64,000 nt of DNA. Source: Thermococcus sp. Lineage in GTDB: Archaea; Methanobacteriota_B; Thermococci; Thermococcales; Thermococcaceae. The notes beneath the pieces are model-generated. The model was not told the origin of the DNA. It ran no database searches and saw nothing but the letters and a program-made list of their open reading frames with translations. Within the stretch, counting starts at the first letter, position 1. Every line of letters starts with the position of its first letter. A program made the translations under genes and the position numbers. The DNA lies in NCBI RefSeq assembly GCF_027023865.1, contig NZ_JALVUC010000016.1, positions 32,102 to 96,101 on the forward strand. The letters are read 5' to 3'. This document shows, one piece after another, positions 1 through 8,484 of the stretch.

Positions 1-983
1 AAACCCGCCACGCGGGTGGAATAAACACCTATCGTTCTCCTGTTCTCTCTGACTATCTGGAGCTTGAACAGGTTCGCACCGGCGATTCTGGCCTCAAAAG
101 TTGCTGTCGATGCTAGCATGAGTGGGTGGGGCCTGCCCGTAAAGAAGTCACGGTGCTCGACGCAGTCACCGACGGCGAAGATGTCTGGATGTGACGTTCT
201 CATGTACTCATCAGTCCAGATACCGTAGCGGGTAACCTTCAGACCCGCTTTAACAGCGAGTTCAACGTTGGGGCGGTAACCTATCGAAAAGATTACCAAA
301 TCGGCTGGAAGCTCTCTCCCATCCACCAGCTTGACCTTCTCGACATTCCTATCGCCAAGAAGTCTTTCTGCCTCTCCGTGTACTACCTTGATGCCCACCT
401 CCTTTAACTTTTCTTCAATCCTTTCACTGAACTCCGGATCGAAGGAGTTCCGGAGGAGCCTGCTCCTCACTACTATCGTGACATCCCTTCCGAGCTTCCT
501 TATCCCCTCCCCAACCTCGAGGGATATGAAACCGCCGCCGATTATTACCACCTTCTTAGCTTCTCCTACCTTTTTGTGGAACTCCTTAAGGTAGTGGTAA
601 TCCTTGGGAACGGTGTAAACTCCCTCAAGCTCGGCTCCGGGGAATTCAGGCTTCACTGGCTTCGAACCTGTCGCAAGGACGAGCTTATCCCAGGCAATCT
701 CCTTTCCAGACTTGGTTTTGAGGGTCTTGGAGTTGGGGCTTATCCTACTTACTTCATCCGTCAGAACCCCAACGCCAAGGGGCTCGAGGAACTTCTCCAC
801 GGGCAGTATGTCATCATCAATGCTCCCGAGGGTTCCAAAGATGTAGGGAATCCCGCAGGGTATCAAGCTTACATCCTCCTTCTTTATGACGAGGACACTT
901 TTGTCGGGGTAGAAGCGATTGGCCGCTACCGCGGTCGTTAGCCCCCCGGCGCTCGCACCTATAACAACAACGTCGTACCTCAT
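1..983 (-). CDS. CoA-disulfide reductase / NAD(P)H sulfur oxidoreductase-like flavoprotein (partial, C-terminus off window)
   Basis: FAD- and NAD(P)H-dependent pyridine nucleotide-disulfide oxidoreductase; about 327 residues are visible and the C-terminal dimerisation domain runs off the left edge. An N-terminal FAD Rossmann motif (VVVIGASAGG) is followed by IPCGIPY, which places a single cysteine at residue 43 as in CoA-disulfide reductases and the Thermococcales CoA-dependent sulfur reductase Nsr. A second dinucleotide motif (VVIIGGGFISLE) lies near residue 150 and the FAD-contacting IFAVGDC near residue 290. ATG at 983 is preceded by GGTGATACA. The promoter carries GTTTAAAAC at 1039-1047. 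Nsr-type function is inferred; NADH oxidase activity is the main alternative. Confidence 0.85.
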   Translation of the reverse strand, partial: MRYDVVVIGASAGGLTTAVAANRFYPDKSVLVIKKEDVSLIPCGIPYIFGTLGSIDDDILPVEKFLEPLGVGVLTDEVSRISPNSKTLKTKSGKEIAWDKLVLATGSKPVKPEFPGAELEGVYTVPKDYHYLKEFHKKVGEAKKVVIIGGGFISLEVGEGIRKLGRDVTIVVRSRLLRNSFDPEFSERIEEKLKEVGIKVVHGEAERLLGDRNVEKVKLVDGRELPADLVIFSIGYRPNVELAVKAGLKVTRYGIWTDEYMRTSHPDIFAVGDCVEHRDFFTGRPHPLMLASTATFEARIAGANLFKLQIVRENRRTIGVYSTRVAG

Positions 984-1038
984 TGTATCACCAGTGGAGG
1001 TTGAACGCGGGGCTATTAAACCGTTTCTTAAACCGGGG

Positions 1039-1047
1039 GTTTAAAAC
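1039..1047. promoter_or_regulatory. SurR-type GTTnnnAAC site upstream of the flavoprotein
   Basis: GTTTAAAAC fits GTTn3AAC, the consensus of SurR, the sulfur-responsive regulator of Thermococcales. It lies about 55 bp upstream of the flavoprotein start at 983, just upstream of TATA-like tracts at about 1012-1034. The same 9-mer occurs twice in the mbx promoter in this window. AT-rich promoter sequence can match by chance, so binding is an inference. Confidence 0.45.
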
Positions 1048-1086
1048 GCGGGAACACACGAGGGAAGAAGAGAACGGGAGTGGACA

Positions 1087-1890
1087 TCACTCCCCGGTGG
1101 CACCCTTGAGGGCATCTTTACAGGGGCATTTCCTCTCCTTTGGTATGTACTTGATGGACTTCATGAGGAGGTACTTTATCTCCCCGCCCTTCTTGGCCAT
1201 CAGCTTGACGACCTCGGTATGGGTGAGCTTCTCAGTATTTATTCCGGCCGCAAAGTTCGTGATGATAGCAACGCTGGCATAGCACATCTCAAGCTCCCTC
1301 GCTAGGGCCGCCTCCGGGCACTGAGTCATTCCAACGACGTCGGCACCGAGTATCTTCAAGGCCCTTATCTCGGCCCTCGTCTCAAAGCGCGGTCCCTCCA
1401 TGCAGGCGTAAGTACCGGTGGGATGGTAGTCAAAGCCCAACTCCCTCGCCGCCGTTATCAAAGCCTTTCTAAGCTCCGGACAGTATGGGTCGGTGAAATC
1501 AACGTGAGCAACGAACTTCCTTTCGTGCGGACTCTCCTCACCGTCGTAGAATGTATAGTTCCTGGTTTTCGTGAAGTCCATGAGCTGGTCGAGTATTACA
1601 AAGTCACCCGGCTTCATGACTTCATTGAGTGAACCAACGGCGGAGGTGGAGAGTATCCTCTCAACGCCCATTTCATGGAGTGCCCAGATGTTGGCGCGGT
1701 AGTTTATCCTGTGCGGTGGGACGCTATGACCCTCACCGTGCCTGGCTAGAAAAGCTATCTCCTCGCCGTCGTATTCCCCTACTTTCATCCTGACCTTCCC
1801 GTAGGGTGTGCTCACGAACTCTTCCCTGACGTTTTGGAGCAGGTTTGGGTCGTAGACGCCGGAACCTCCAATAACTGCTATCCTTGGCAT
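1087..1890 (-). CDS. mtnP: S-methyl-5'-thioadenosine phosphorylase
   Basis: Phosphorolysis of 5'-methylthioadenosine (polyamine and methionine salvage) to adenine and methylthioribose-1-phosphate; cytosolic. The 267-residue protein begins MPRIAVIGGSGVYD, with the phosphate-binding GGSG, a middle ARHGEGHSVPPH segment and GMTQCPEAALARE followed by CYASVAIITN, the typical trimeric/hexameric MTAP signature. The C-terminus has a CPC motif, like the CxC disulfide element described in thermophilic archaeal MTAPs. ATG at 1890 is chosen because GGTGATACC precedes it; the frame is open upstream but that part overlaps the next gene and has no family similarity. Confidence 0.93.
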   Translation of the reverse strand: MPRIAVIGGSGVYDPNLLQNVREEFVSTPYGKVRMKVGEYDGEEIAFLARHGEGHSVPPHRINYRANIWALHEMGVERILSTSAVGSLNEVMKPGDFVILDQLMDFTKTRNYTFYDGEESPHERKFVAHVDFTDPYCPELRKALITAARELGFDYHPTGTYACMEGPRFETRAEIRALKILGADVVGMTQCPEAALARELEMCYASVAIITNFAAGINTEKLTHTEVVKLMAKKGGEIKYLLMKSIKYIPKERKCPCKDALKGATGE

Positions 1891-1930
1891 GGTATCACCT
1901 GGAAGGGGAAAAGGTGGGAGGCTTAAAACG

Positions 1931-3232
1931 TTAGCCCTTCCCCCATAGGGCACGCTGGGACTCAGCCCTTTCTTCTATGTCTTCATTTATCTGTCCCTCC
2001 GTCTGAAGCTCCAGTATCTTCGTCAATATCTCACTGAGGAGCCAAGAGCCCCACATGGGGTCCTTAACTTCAAGAGCAGCATCTATGGCTCCGTCGATGT
2101 CTCCGACCTTGAGCTTTGCCACGGCTATGCTCCCGAAGGCCAGCGAGCGGAGGTAGTGGCCGCGGACGCGGGAGGCAAAATCCCATGCGACATCAAAGTC
2201 CCCAAGCTTCGAGAGATAAGTCGCAACCTTGACCAGGACTGAGTCCTCAGTCGTTTTCTCCCCTATATCCTTGATAACGCTTGAGAAAGACCCTTGGGTT
2301 GATCCTGAGAGAAGCTTGTCCATCGTGAAGGCAGAAATCCTCTCGAACTCCTCACCGCTCAGGAGATCAACGAGCTTTCCCAGTATTTCTGGCCTGTCAG
2401 CGGAAGTGCTCACGATGCCCTCAAAAATCTCTTCCCGCTGCCCCGGTGAGAGTCTGGAAGTTATCTCCATAACGAACTCAAGCTCGCCCTGACTGCCAAG
2501 TCCGATGAGAAGGGACTTCAGGACGTCTGAACCGGTTTTACTGGAGAGTGAGAGGGCTATGTCAACAAACTTCTCATACGTTGCCTTTGGAACCTCAGAG
2601 CTTTTGAGGTAAACGGCCACTTCCTTCATGGCCTCTCCTATCCAGTACTCACTCTTCATTTCCTTGAGGACACGAATTGCACTTCCAAACTCCTCACGCT
2701 TCAGGTGTTCCTTTACAGCTTCAACCGCCGCTATCGACCTCCATGGCTCCTCCTCAATGTTCTCAATTATAATCCGGGCCTTCCGCATGTTGCCCTCTGA
2801 GAGATATGCCCCGAGTATCTTTAGAAGAACATCGTTCCTCTTAACGGAGTCCTCGATATCGCTGGCGTAGAAGAGGGCGTCGTCCTTCAAACCAACTTCA
2901 AGGAGGCGTCTTGAAAGCTCCACGGTGAGGTCATCCCTGAGGGGCTGTGGGAACAGGGAAATTGCCTCTTGGGCCTGCTGGAAGACCTTTTTGGCAGTCC
3001 CGGAGTTGACACCGTGGATGTAAGTTGCTATCTCCATCAGGGCCTTCGCCGTCATTGCAGGGTTGTCAATGGCAGAAACCGCACTCAGAGAGTACTTAAA
3101 CGCGTCCTTGTACCTCTTCTTTTTTGCCCTGTACATATAATAGCCGATTTTAGCGTAGGTTACGGCCCGTAGGTACCGGTCCTGAATGTTTGCAGCGAGA
3201 TTGAGGGCCTCGTCATAAACATCAGTGGGCAT
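1931..3232 (-). CDS. Alpha-solenoid (TPR-like) repeat protein, function unknown
   Basis: A 433-residue soluble protein made almost wholly of amphipathic helix pairs of about 30-35 residues (patterns such as RYLRAVTYAKIGYY, MTAKALMEIATYI, HYLRSLAFGSIAVAK), typical of the degenerate TPR-like solenoids common in Thermococcales. No catalytic motif is seen. The shorter, frameshifted protein at 18305-18768 has the same repeat style. ATG at 3232 (MPTDVYDEA) is preferred because GGTGGATCCC precedes it; ATG at 3244 and GTG at 3256 are alternatives. A TATA-like TTAAATACC lies at about 3262-3270. A scaffold or interaction role is only a guess. Confidence 0.75.
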   Translation of the reverse strand: MPTDVYDEALNLAANIQDRYLRAVTYAKIGYYMYRAKKKRYKDAFKYSLSAVSAIDNPAMTAKALMEIATYIHGVNSGTAKKVFQQAQEAISLFPQPLRDDLTVELSRRLLEVGLKDDALFYASDIEDSVKRNDVLLKILGAYLSEGNMRKARIIIENIEEEPWRSIAAVEAVKEHLKREEFGSAIRVLKEMKSEYWIGEAMKEVAVYLKSSEVPKATYEKFVDIALSLSSKTGSDVLKSLLIGLGSQGELEFVMEITSRLSPGQREEIFEGIVSTSADRPEILGKLVDLLSGEEFERISAFTMDKLLSGSTQGSFSSVIKDIGEKTTEDSVLVKVATYLSKLGDFDVAWDFASRVRGHYLRSLAFGSIAVAKLKVGDIDGAIDAALEVKDPMWGSWLLSEILTKILELQTEGQINEDIEERAESQRALWGKG

Positions 3233-3275
3233 GGGATCCACCATTGAGAATACCACATCAAGGTATTTAACTTAT

Positions 3276-3349
3276 TGGGCTGGAAGTCCCCGTCCGAAAG
3301 GGCGGAATAGTTTACTGATTTCCTAACAGATGACCGTTAGTACGGCCCA
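3276..3349. ncRNA. Possible structured RNA (three-stem element)
   Basis: Outer stem TGGGCT (3276-3281) with GGCCCA (3344-3349) encloses CCGTCC-GAAA-GGGCGG (3290-3305, GNRA-type loop) and CTAAC-agatgacc-GTTAG (3323-3340). The spacer holds no ORF. The strand is unresolved: a TATA-like tract (GGTATTTAAC, 3262-3271) could serve the + strand but also fits the promoter of the leftward gene. It could be an H/ACA-like guide RNA or a 5' leader element; no known family was recognised. Confidence 0.35.
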
Positions 3350-3412
3350 TAGAGAAGACGTTGCGTTTTGTAAAAACTCCAAACGCACAGATTTTAGACA
3401 AAGAACGAAATT

Positions 3413-3622
3413 TCAACCAAGCTCGTCGTAAATCACACCAACGATCTCGCCGTCATCGAGGGAAACGAAACTGACCCGGGTTTTCTTCCCGCTGCGCGGG
3501 TCTACCACAACAAAGTCCGGCTTTGACAGGTACTCACTGCCCGGAATCCTCCAGACATCGCTGTAATTTCTCTTAAGTTCCTTTAAAAACCTTCCAGTAT
3601 CTCTTTTCAGTACCGTTGTCAT
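3413..3622 (-). CDS. Small hypothetical protein
   Basis: 69-residue soluble protein (MTTVLKRDTGRFLKELKRNY...) ending in an acidic stretch, with a predicted helix followed by beta strands. No recognised domain. ATG at 3622 is chosen because GGTGATATCC precedes it at ideal spacing; GTG at 3631 is part of that site. A TATA-like ATATTTCTAAAT lies about 30-40 bp upstream, so it has its own promoter. It could be an antitoxin-like or nucleic-acid-binding protein, but nothing in the sequence decides that. Confidence 0.65.
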   Translation of the reverse strand: MTTVLKRDTGRFLKELKRNYSDVWRIPGSEYLSKPDFVVVDPRSGKKTRVSFVSLDDGEIVGVIYDELG

Positions 3623-3746
3623 GGATATCACCAGCAGTATATACTATTTAGAAATATAAAAAGGTTTCTAATAGACATTCGTTAAAAATAATATCGACAA
3701 TCGCCTTAAAACCCGCCCGTTAGAGGTACTTCAGCCATCCAGCATC

Positions 3747-3839
3747 TCAACGTTCAAGCTCCTCTGGGTAGGCCCTTCTCCTCTTCCTCTCCATCTCGCG
3801 GGCGACCATGTACTCATAAAACGCCGACATCCACATCAT
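3747..3839 (-). CDS. 30-residue basic small protein
   Basis: Short reading frame starting MMWMSAFYEYMVAREMER and ending RAYPEELER, with a strong ribosome binding site (GGAGGTGA, 5 nt before ATG 3839). The peptide has an aromatic N-terminus and a charged amphipathic helix with a run of basic residues around position 20. It lies in a 480-bp spacer between convergent-flanking genes. ATG at 3836 is a possible alternative start. Function is unknown; membrane-surface association or RNA binding are guesses. The good ribosome site and tidy amphipathic pattern argue for a real gene. Confidence 0.6.
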   Translation of the reverse strand: MMWMSAFYEYMVAREMERKRRRAYPEELER

Positions 3840-4106
3840 CTCTCTCACCTCCCACTATATTTCCGACGTTATATGGTTCTTCTTTGGGTTTAAAGAGTTT
3901 CCTGACGCCAAATTTTCAGGAATGTCCGATTAAATCCCCTCTCCTTTAAAACAGCATGGAAATCCTGACTTGTGGTTTGATGAATATTTTTGAACAGAGA
4001 ACTTGGCGATACTACGCTTGTTTCACTAAAAAGAATACACTAGAACATTAACTTCAGACCCAACTGTTTATAAAGTTTGAAGGATTCTTCACTACGGTGA
4101 GAGAAA

Positions 4107-5453
4107 ATGGCCTTAGAGAAACTCGGGAAGGCACTCAATAACGCCCTCAGAAAGCTCGCTCGTTCGAGGGCCGTTGACGAGGCGATGATAAAAGAAGTAG
4201 TGAGGGACATACAGAGGGCGCTCATTCAGGCGGATGTGAACGTCAGACTCGTCCTTCAGCTCACGAAGAGGATAGAGAAGCGTGCCCTCGAAGAGGAGCC
4301 TCCGGCGGGAGCGTCGAAGAAGGAGCATATAATTCAGATTGTCTACGAGGAGCTGACCAAGTTCCTAGGAAAGGAGGCAAAGCCCCTTGATATAAGGGAA
4401 AAGCCAACTATCCTGCTCACTGTTGGTATACAAGGTTCTGGAAAGACCACGAGTATTGCCAAGCTCGCGAGGCACCTTCAAAAGAGAGGCTATAAGGTCG
4501 GCCTCGTCTGCTCCGACACATGGCGCCCGGGGGCCTACTATCAGCTCAAACAGTTAGTCGAATCCCTCGGAATAGAGGTTTTTGGTGACCCAAGTGAGAA
4601 GGACGCAGTGAAGCTCGCTAGGGAGGGCGTTGAATACTTCGAGGAGAAAGGGGTAGATGTCATAATAGTTGACTCCGCGGGCAGGCACAAGGAGGAGTCC
4701 GGCCTGATAGAAGAGATGAAACAGATAAGCAGGGCAATAAAACCCCACGAGGTCATACTTGTCATAGACGGAACCATTGGTCAGCAGGCTTACAATCAGG
4801 CACTGGCGTTCAAGGAAGCCACCCCTATAGGCTCAATAATCGTTACTAAACTTGACGGAAGCGCGAAGGGAGGTGGTGCGCTCTCGGCCGTCGCGGCAAC
4901 GGGTGCCCCAATTAAGTTCATAGGCGTTGGCGAGAGAATCGACGATTTGGAGGCCTTCGACCCCAAGCGCTTCGTCTCCAGACTTCTCGGCATGGGCGAC
5001 ATAGAGGGACTCCTCGAAAAGCTTGAGGAACTCCAGAGACAACAGGAGTTCAAGGAAGAAGACATGGAGAAGTTCCTCAAGGGCAAGTTCAACCTGAAGG
5101 ACATGTACGCTCAGCTCGAGGCCATGCGGAACATGGGGCCGCTTAAGCAGGTGCTCCAGATGATACCGGGACTGGGCTACTCCCTTCCGGACGACATGGT
5201 GAAAGTCGGGGAAGAGAAGCTGAAGAAGTACCGCATAATAATGGACTCCATGACGGATGAGGAGCTTGAGAACCCGGAGATAATCAACTACTCGAGGATA
5301 AGGCGCATCGCCAGGGGCTCCGGGACGAGCACAGCTGAAGTCAAGGAGCTCCTCGCCCAGTATAATCAGATGAAGAAAATGTTTAAGAGCATGGACAAGA
5401 GAAAACTGGCCAAGATGGCCAAGAAGTTCAACCTCGGAGGATTGGGAATATGA
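4107..5453 (+). CDS. srp54: Signal recognition particle 54 kDa protein
   Basis: GTPase of the archaeal SRP; binds 7S RNA and signal sequences and docks to FtsY at the membrane. The 448 residues show the N domain (1-90), the G domain with P-loop GIQGSGKTT (107-115), DTWRPGA, DSAGRH and TKLDG, and a methionine-rich M domain with the GLGYSLPDD and [12 protein letters not shown]-binding region. Length is normal. The promoter has TTTATAAA at about 4068-4075. The stop overlaps the start of the next gene by 4 nt (ATGA), so SRP54, the RAM-domain protein and the YkgJ-like protein are probably co-transcribed. Confidence 0.97.
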   Translation: MALEKLGKALNNALRKLARSRAVDEAMIKEVVRDIQRALIQADVNVRLVLQLTKRIEKRALEEEPPAGASKKEHIIQIVYEELTKFLGKEAKPLDIREKPTILLTVGIQGSGKTTSIAKLARHLQKRGYKVGLVCSDTWRPGAYYQLKQLVESLGIEVFGDPSEKDAVKLAREGVEYFEEKGVDVIIVDSAGRHKEESGLIEEMKQISRAIKPHEVILVIDGTIGQQAYNQALAFKEATPIGSIIVTKLDGSAKGGGALSAVAATGAPIKFIGVGERIDDLEAFDPKRFVSRLLGMGDIEGLLEKLEELQRQQEFKEEDMEKFLKGKFNLKDMYAQLEAMRNMGPLKQVLQMIPGLGYSLPDDMVKVGEEKLKKYRIIMDSMTDEELENPEIINYSRIRRIARGSGTSTAEVKELLAQYNQMKKMFKSMDKRKLAKMAKKFNLGGLGI

Positions 5454-5689
5454 TAGAGACGTTTATCATGGTGGTCGTCAGGCCCGGACACGAGGATGAG
5501 GTCTACAACGCCCTCATGAAGGACGGCCGCGTTAAGGAGATATACAGGGTCTACGGTGAGTACGACATCCTCCTCCGCGTGGAGGTTCCGAACGTTGAGG
5601 AGCTTGACAAGTTCCATGATGAAGTGTTAAGAAAGATAAAGAACATCGAGATGACGGAGACCCTGATAGCGAGCGCCCATGGGAGGTGA
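5450..5689 (+). CDS. Stand-alone Lrp/AsnC ligand-binding (RAM) domain protein
   Basis: 79 residues with the alpha-beta sandwich fold of the Lrp effector domain ([37 protein letters not shown]) and no DNA-binding helix-turn-helix. Such stand-alone RAM proteins form amino-acid-binding oligomers and may join full-length Lrp proteins; two of those are encoded nearby (7283 and 20255). Translationally coupled to SRP54 through ATGA. The link to SRP54 is unexplained. Confidence 0.85.
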   Translation: MIETFIMVVVRPGHEDEVYNALMKDGRVKEIYRVYGEYDILLRVEVPNVEELDKFHDEVLRKIKNIEMTETLIASAHGR

Positions 5690-5693
5690 GGGG

Positions 5694-6194
5694 TTGGGGA
5701 AACGGTGGGTGGCCACGATTGACCTTGAAACCTTAGAAGTTGAGACAGACCCTACCTTCAAATTTAAGTGCGTTGAGGACTGCGGAAGGTGTTGCAGGGA
5801 GCTTGAGGTTCCCCTAAGGGACGAGGACATAGAAGAAATCGAGGAGCTAGGTTACAATGCTTGGGAGTTCGTGGACTACGACAAGGCCTTCTACAGGGGG
5901 GATAAATTCATTGGCTACGCGATAAAGAAGAGACCCTTCGACGATGCCTGCGTATTCCTCGATCCCGAGACCAACAAATGCCGCATCTACCAGCACCGAC
6001 CCCTTGCCTGCAGGCTGTATCCTTTTGTATTCATCAAACACGGAAAGAAGATGAAGATATATGTCAAAATGGACTCTTTCTGCCCCGGCCTGAACCATCC
6101 CGATGGTGAGCCCATCACGAAGGAGCTCCTCTTGAGGGAGTATGGGGACATTATAGAGGAGTACCATGCGAAAGTTGTGAACGGTTCCAGCTGA
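5694..6194 (+). CDS. YkgJ-family zinc/iron-chelating cysteine-cluster protein
   Basis: 166-residue cytosolic protein with CVEDCGRCC (C26, C30, C33, C34) and a downstream CRIYQHRPLACRLYPF, the signature of the YkgJ/CxxCxxCC family, predicted to bind zinc or an iron-sulfur cluster. Biochemical role is unknown. A TTG start at 5694 is preferred because GGAGGTGAG lies directly upstream; the in-frame ATG at 5679 has no ribosome binding site and lies within the preceding gene. Last gene of the SRP54 operon. Confidence 0.8.
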   Translation: MGKRWVATIDLETLEVETDPTFKFKCVEDCGRCCRELEVPLRDEDIEEIEELGYNAWEFVDYDKAFYRGDKFIGYAIKKRPFDDACVFLDPETNKCRIYQHRPLACRLYPFVFIKHGKKMKIYVKMDSFCPGLNHPDGEPITKELLLREYGDIIEEYHAKVVNGSS

Positions 6195-6248
6195 CCGAAA
6201 CCTATTTATACATTTTTTTGTTAACTTTGGGGCACCGGAGGTGATGGC

Positions 6249-6965
6249 ATGAGCCAGCTGAAGTCAGTGCAGGAGAAGCTAAGACTGGTCAGGGTCCTGA
6301 GGCTGCTCAAAAAGACCTACACGTACGAGGAACTATCGAGGGTAACGGGTCTTCCCATAACAGTGCTCAACAGGTACGTCCGCGGGAAGGTTCTCCCAAG
6401 TTCCGAGAGGACGAAGGAACTCCTCAACCTGCTCTTACCCTACATAGACATTGAGGAAGAAGTAAAAAAGAGGATAAAGTTTGACGAGTACGGGTTCTTC
6501 GACAACATGCCCGTTCTCAGCGACACCTCCCTCATGAGCCTCATAGCGGAGGAAGTTGCTGGGAAATACCTTGATAAGAACGTTGATAAAGTCCTAACAG
6601 CGGCAACAGACGGTATATCCCTTGGCGTCCACGTTGCGAGAGAACTGGGAGTTGACGTCGTTTACGCCAAAAAGAAAAAGGAAGTTGGTGTCGAGAAGTT
6701 CTACGAAGTCAGTTACGTCCCGAGTGCCTCAGGAAGCGTTACAACGCTCTACTTGCCACAGTGGGCACTCAGAAAGGGGGAGGGTGTTCTCATTGTGGAT
6801 GACGTCATAAGGAGCGGGGAAACACAGGGGGCACTTCTTGAGATGTGCAGGCAGGCAGGTGCGAGGTCAGTCGGCATGTTCTTCCTCATAAGCGTCGGCG
6901 ATATCGTGGATCGCCTCAAGAAGGAGTACAGCATACCGGTGGAGAGCCTCATAAAGCTGGAGTGA
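6249..6965 (+). CDS. gfcR: GfcR-type regulator: helix-turn-helix plus phosphoribosyltransferase domain
   Basis: 238 residues. An N-terminal helix-turn-helix (YTYEELSRVTGLPITVLNRYV, about residues 25-45) is followed by an orotate-phosphoribosyltransferase-like domain with the PRPP motif VLIVDDVIRSGET (about 179-191). This is the architecture of haloarchaeal GfcR, a transcription regulator using a PRT fold as ligand sensor. Here it could control sugar or nucleotide metabolism; the target is unknown. TATA-like CTATTTATAC lies at about 6202-6212 and GGAGGTGATGGC precedes the ATG. The downstream gene overlaps its stop region. Confidence 0.85.
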   Translation: MSQLKSVQEKLRLVRVLRLLKKTYTYEELSRVTGLPITVLNRYVRGKVLPSSERTKELLNLLLPYIDIEEEVKKRIKFDEYGFFDNMPVLSDTSLMSLIAEEVAGKYLDKNVDKVLTAATDGISLGVHVARELGVDVVYAKKKKEVGVEKFYEVSYVPSASGSVTTLYLPQWALRKGEGVLIVDDVIRSGETQGALLEMCRQAGARSVGMFFLISVGDIVDRLKKEYSIPVESLIKLE

Positions 6966-6970
6966 TGGGG

Positions 6971-7300
6971 ATGAAGGTTTTTATATACAACGCAGACGGC
7001 CTGACAATACCGGTGGAGGTCGAACCAGGCCTCCCCTTCAAATTCCGGTGCAGTAAGGAAGAGTGCGGGAGGGAGATTGTGATAGAGGGCGTTGTGAGGC
7101 ACGTCGAAGAGGGAGAGTTCACCGGAGTACTGGAGGAAACTGTTAAGGCAAATCCTGATTTTGGGAAGATACGGGAGATAACGTCGAGGAACCTGATTTT
7201 TGAGGGGATTGTCAACGGAAAGGAGATAACCCTCCCGGTTGAGAGCTTCGACGACTTCGCGAAACGCTTTCTCGACGAGGTTTTAATCCTCAAGTCTTAG
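6971..7300 (+). CDS. Conserved hypothetical protein
   Basis: 109-residue soluble protein (MKVFIYNADGLTIPVEVEPG...) with one cysteine pair (CSKEECG) near residue 25, possibly a half zinc site, and mixed alpha/beta secondary structure. ATG at 6971 is preferred over 6965 because GGAGTGATGGGG spans the end of the preceding gene. It is probably co-transcribed with the GfcR-type gene. The last 18 nt overlap the 3' end of the convergent Lrp gene. No family recognised. Confidence 0.7.
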   Translation: MKVFIYNADGLTIPVEVEPGLPFKFRCSKEECGREIVIEGVVRHVEEGEFTGVLEETVKANPDFGKIREITSRNLIFEGIVNGKEITLPVESFDDFAKRFLDEVLILKS

Positions 7301-7729
7301 TCTCATATCCTCCTTTACCACCTGCATGGCCACGCTCGTGTTGGTCTTCTCCACACCCTCAAGGGAGAGGAGCCACTTAACGAAGGAGTTCATATCGGCC
7401 CTGTCCCTGAACTTCGCCACGACAAAGATGTCGTACTCTCCGGTCGTGTCATAGACCAACATGACCCTTTTGCTTTTTGCTATCTCCCGCTCTATCTCCA
7501 CTATCCTCCTCCCCTGGGCCTTTACTCCAATGACTGCGGTGAGACCGAAGCCGAGCTTCTCATAGTCAAGCACGGGAGCGAAGCCCAGTAGTATTCCTCC
7601 CTCTTCCATCCGCTTAATCCTGTTGTAGACGGTTCCAACAGCCACCCTAAGCTCTCTCGCTATTTCCCTATACGAAAGACGGGCGTTCTTCTGGAGGAGG
7701 TTCAATATCTTTCTGTCAAGTTCATCCAC
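7283..7729 (-). CDS. Lrp/AsnC family transcriptional regulator
   Basis: 148 residues: N-terminal helix-turn-helix (LDRKILNLLQKNARLSYREIARELRV..., split here; about 4-50) and a C-terminal RAM effector domain (about 65-148). Likely binds DNA as a dimer or octamer and responds to amino acids. A GTG start at 7729 fits GGGGGTGAGAGG and a TATA box (ATATTTAAAG) about 35 bp upstream. The regulon is not evident from position alone. Confidence 0.88.
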   Translation of the reverse strand: MDELDRKILNLLQKNARLSYREIARELRVAVGTVYNRIKRMEEGGILLGFAPVLDYEKLGFGLTAVIGVKAQGRRIVEIEREIAKSKRVMLVYDTTGEYDIFVVAKFRDRADMNSFVKWLLSLEGVEKTNTSVAMQVVKEDMRLRLED

Positions 7730-7798
7730 CCTCTCACCCCCGAACACAATGAACCGTAAACTTTAAATATCCTTCTCCGGGAGGAAATAGCGGGCAGT

Positions 7799-7876
7799 GG
7801 ACCGGTAGCCTAGCTAGGACAGGGCGGCGGCCTCCTAAGCCGCAGGTCCGGGGTTCAAATCCCCGCCGGTCCGCCA
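7799..7876 (+). tRNA. tRNA-Arg (CCT)
   Basis: Seven-bp acceptor stem GGACCGG/CCGGTCC, anticodon stem GCGGC/GCCGC with loop CTCCTAA (anticodon CCT, reads AGG), T-arm CGGGG-TTCAAAT-CCCCG, discriminator G and an encoded CCA. Confidence 0.97.
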
Positions 7877-8403
7877 CAGCAAACTTTTCTGGTGAGAATT
7901 CTGATCAAAAGTGTTTAACTTATTTAGGAATACAATTTCAACTGGATTTCACTGTTTAACTTGCACTGTAATGTATATTACGGTGAGGAGGTTTTTCTAA
8001 TTGAAGTTTAACTTTTTTTAATGCTCCGAAAGAACGCAGTGGAAATGAACCCCCCACAAGGAGCCCCTTCCATGAATCCCTGCTCTATTGTTTAGGGAGG
8101 TGGAAACCCAAAACTTGTTGATCTTGGGAGGAAATAATGGACTTGGAAACGCCTTGAGGAGCAAACTCATAAAACTACAAATGACGAGTAGACTAAACCT
8201 ACTCAAGAATTTGGATTTTTAGAAAAGCACGCGTTCTTTCCGCCATCCGTTAAGGACACTTGAACGAGGGTGAGAGATACTGAAGCTTTTTCCAAAAGCT
8301 TCACCAAAGTGCAGAGAATAAAATGAGTGATCTAAAAGGGCTTTTTGAAGTCACTCCACCGTAAGATTTATAAATGCACTTAGTATTCCCTAAAGTGGGT
8401 TGT
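7877..8403. other. Gene-poor spacer between tRNA-Arg and tRNA-Asn
   Basis: No convincing gene. It holds one copy of a tRNA-associated hairpin repeat at about 8281-8305 and a TATA-like GATTTATAAATG (8366-8377) that should serve tRNA-Asn. Reading frames are short and lack supported starts. Confidence 0.6.
8281..8311 (+). repeat. tRNA-associated hairpin repeat, copy A
   Basis: GAAGCTTTTTCCAAAAGCTTC followed by ACCAAAGTG forms a perfect or near-perfect hairpin. It closely matches the copy downstream of tRNA-Pro and more loosely the copy downstream of tRNA-Met. Copy A is not next to a tRNA 3' end. Confidence 0.55.
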
Positions 8404-8479
8404 GCCGCCGTAGCTTAGTTGGTAGAGCGCCGGACTGTTAATCCGGCGGTCCCCGGTTCGAGTCCGGGCGGCGGCGCCA
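8404..8479 (+). tRNA. tRNA-Asn (GTT)
   Basis: Acceptor GCCGCCG/CGGCGGC, anticodon stem CCGGA/TCCGG with loop CTGTTAA (GTT), T-arm CCCGG-TTCGAGT-CCGGG, discriminator G, CCA encoded. TATA-like ATTTATAAATG is about 27-38 bp upstream. Probably co-transcribed with tRNA-Met, 5 nt downstream. Confidence 0.97.
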
Positions 8480-8484
8480 GCTGT

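Noticed and set aside
8100..8222. Forty-codon frame (METQNLLILGGNNGLGN...) in the tRNA spacer
   Set aside because: Only a weak GTG start and no supporting homology that I can recall; too short to support.
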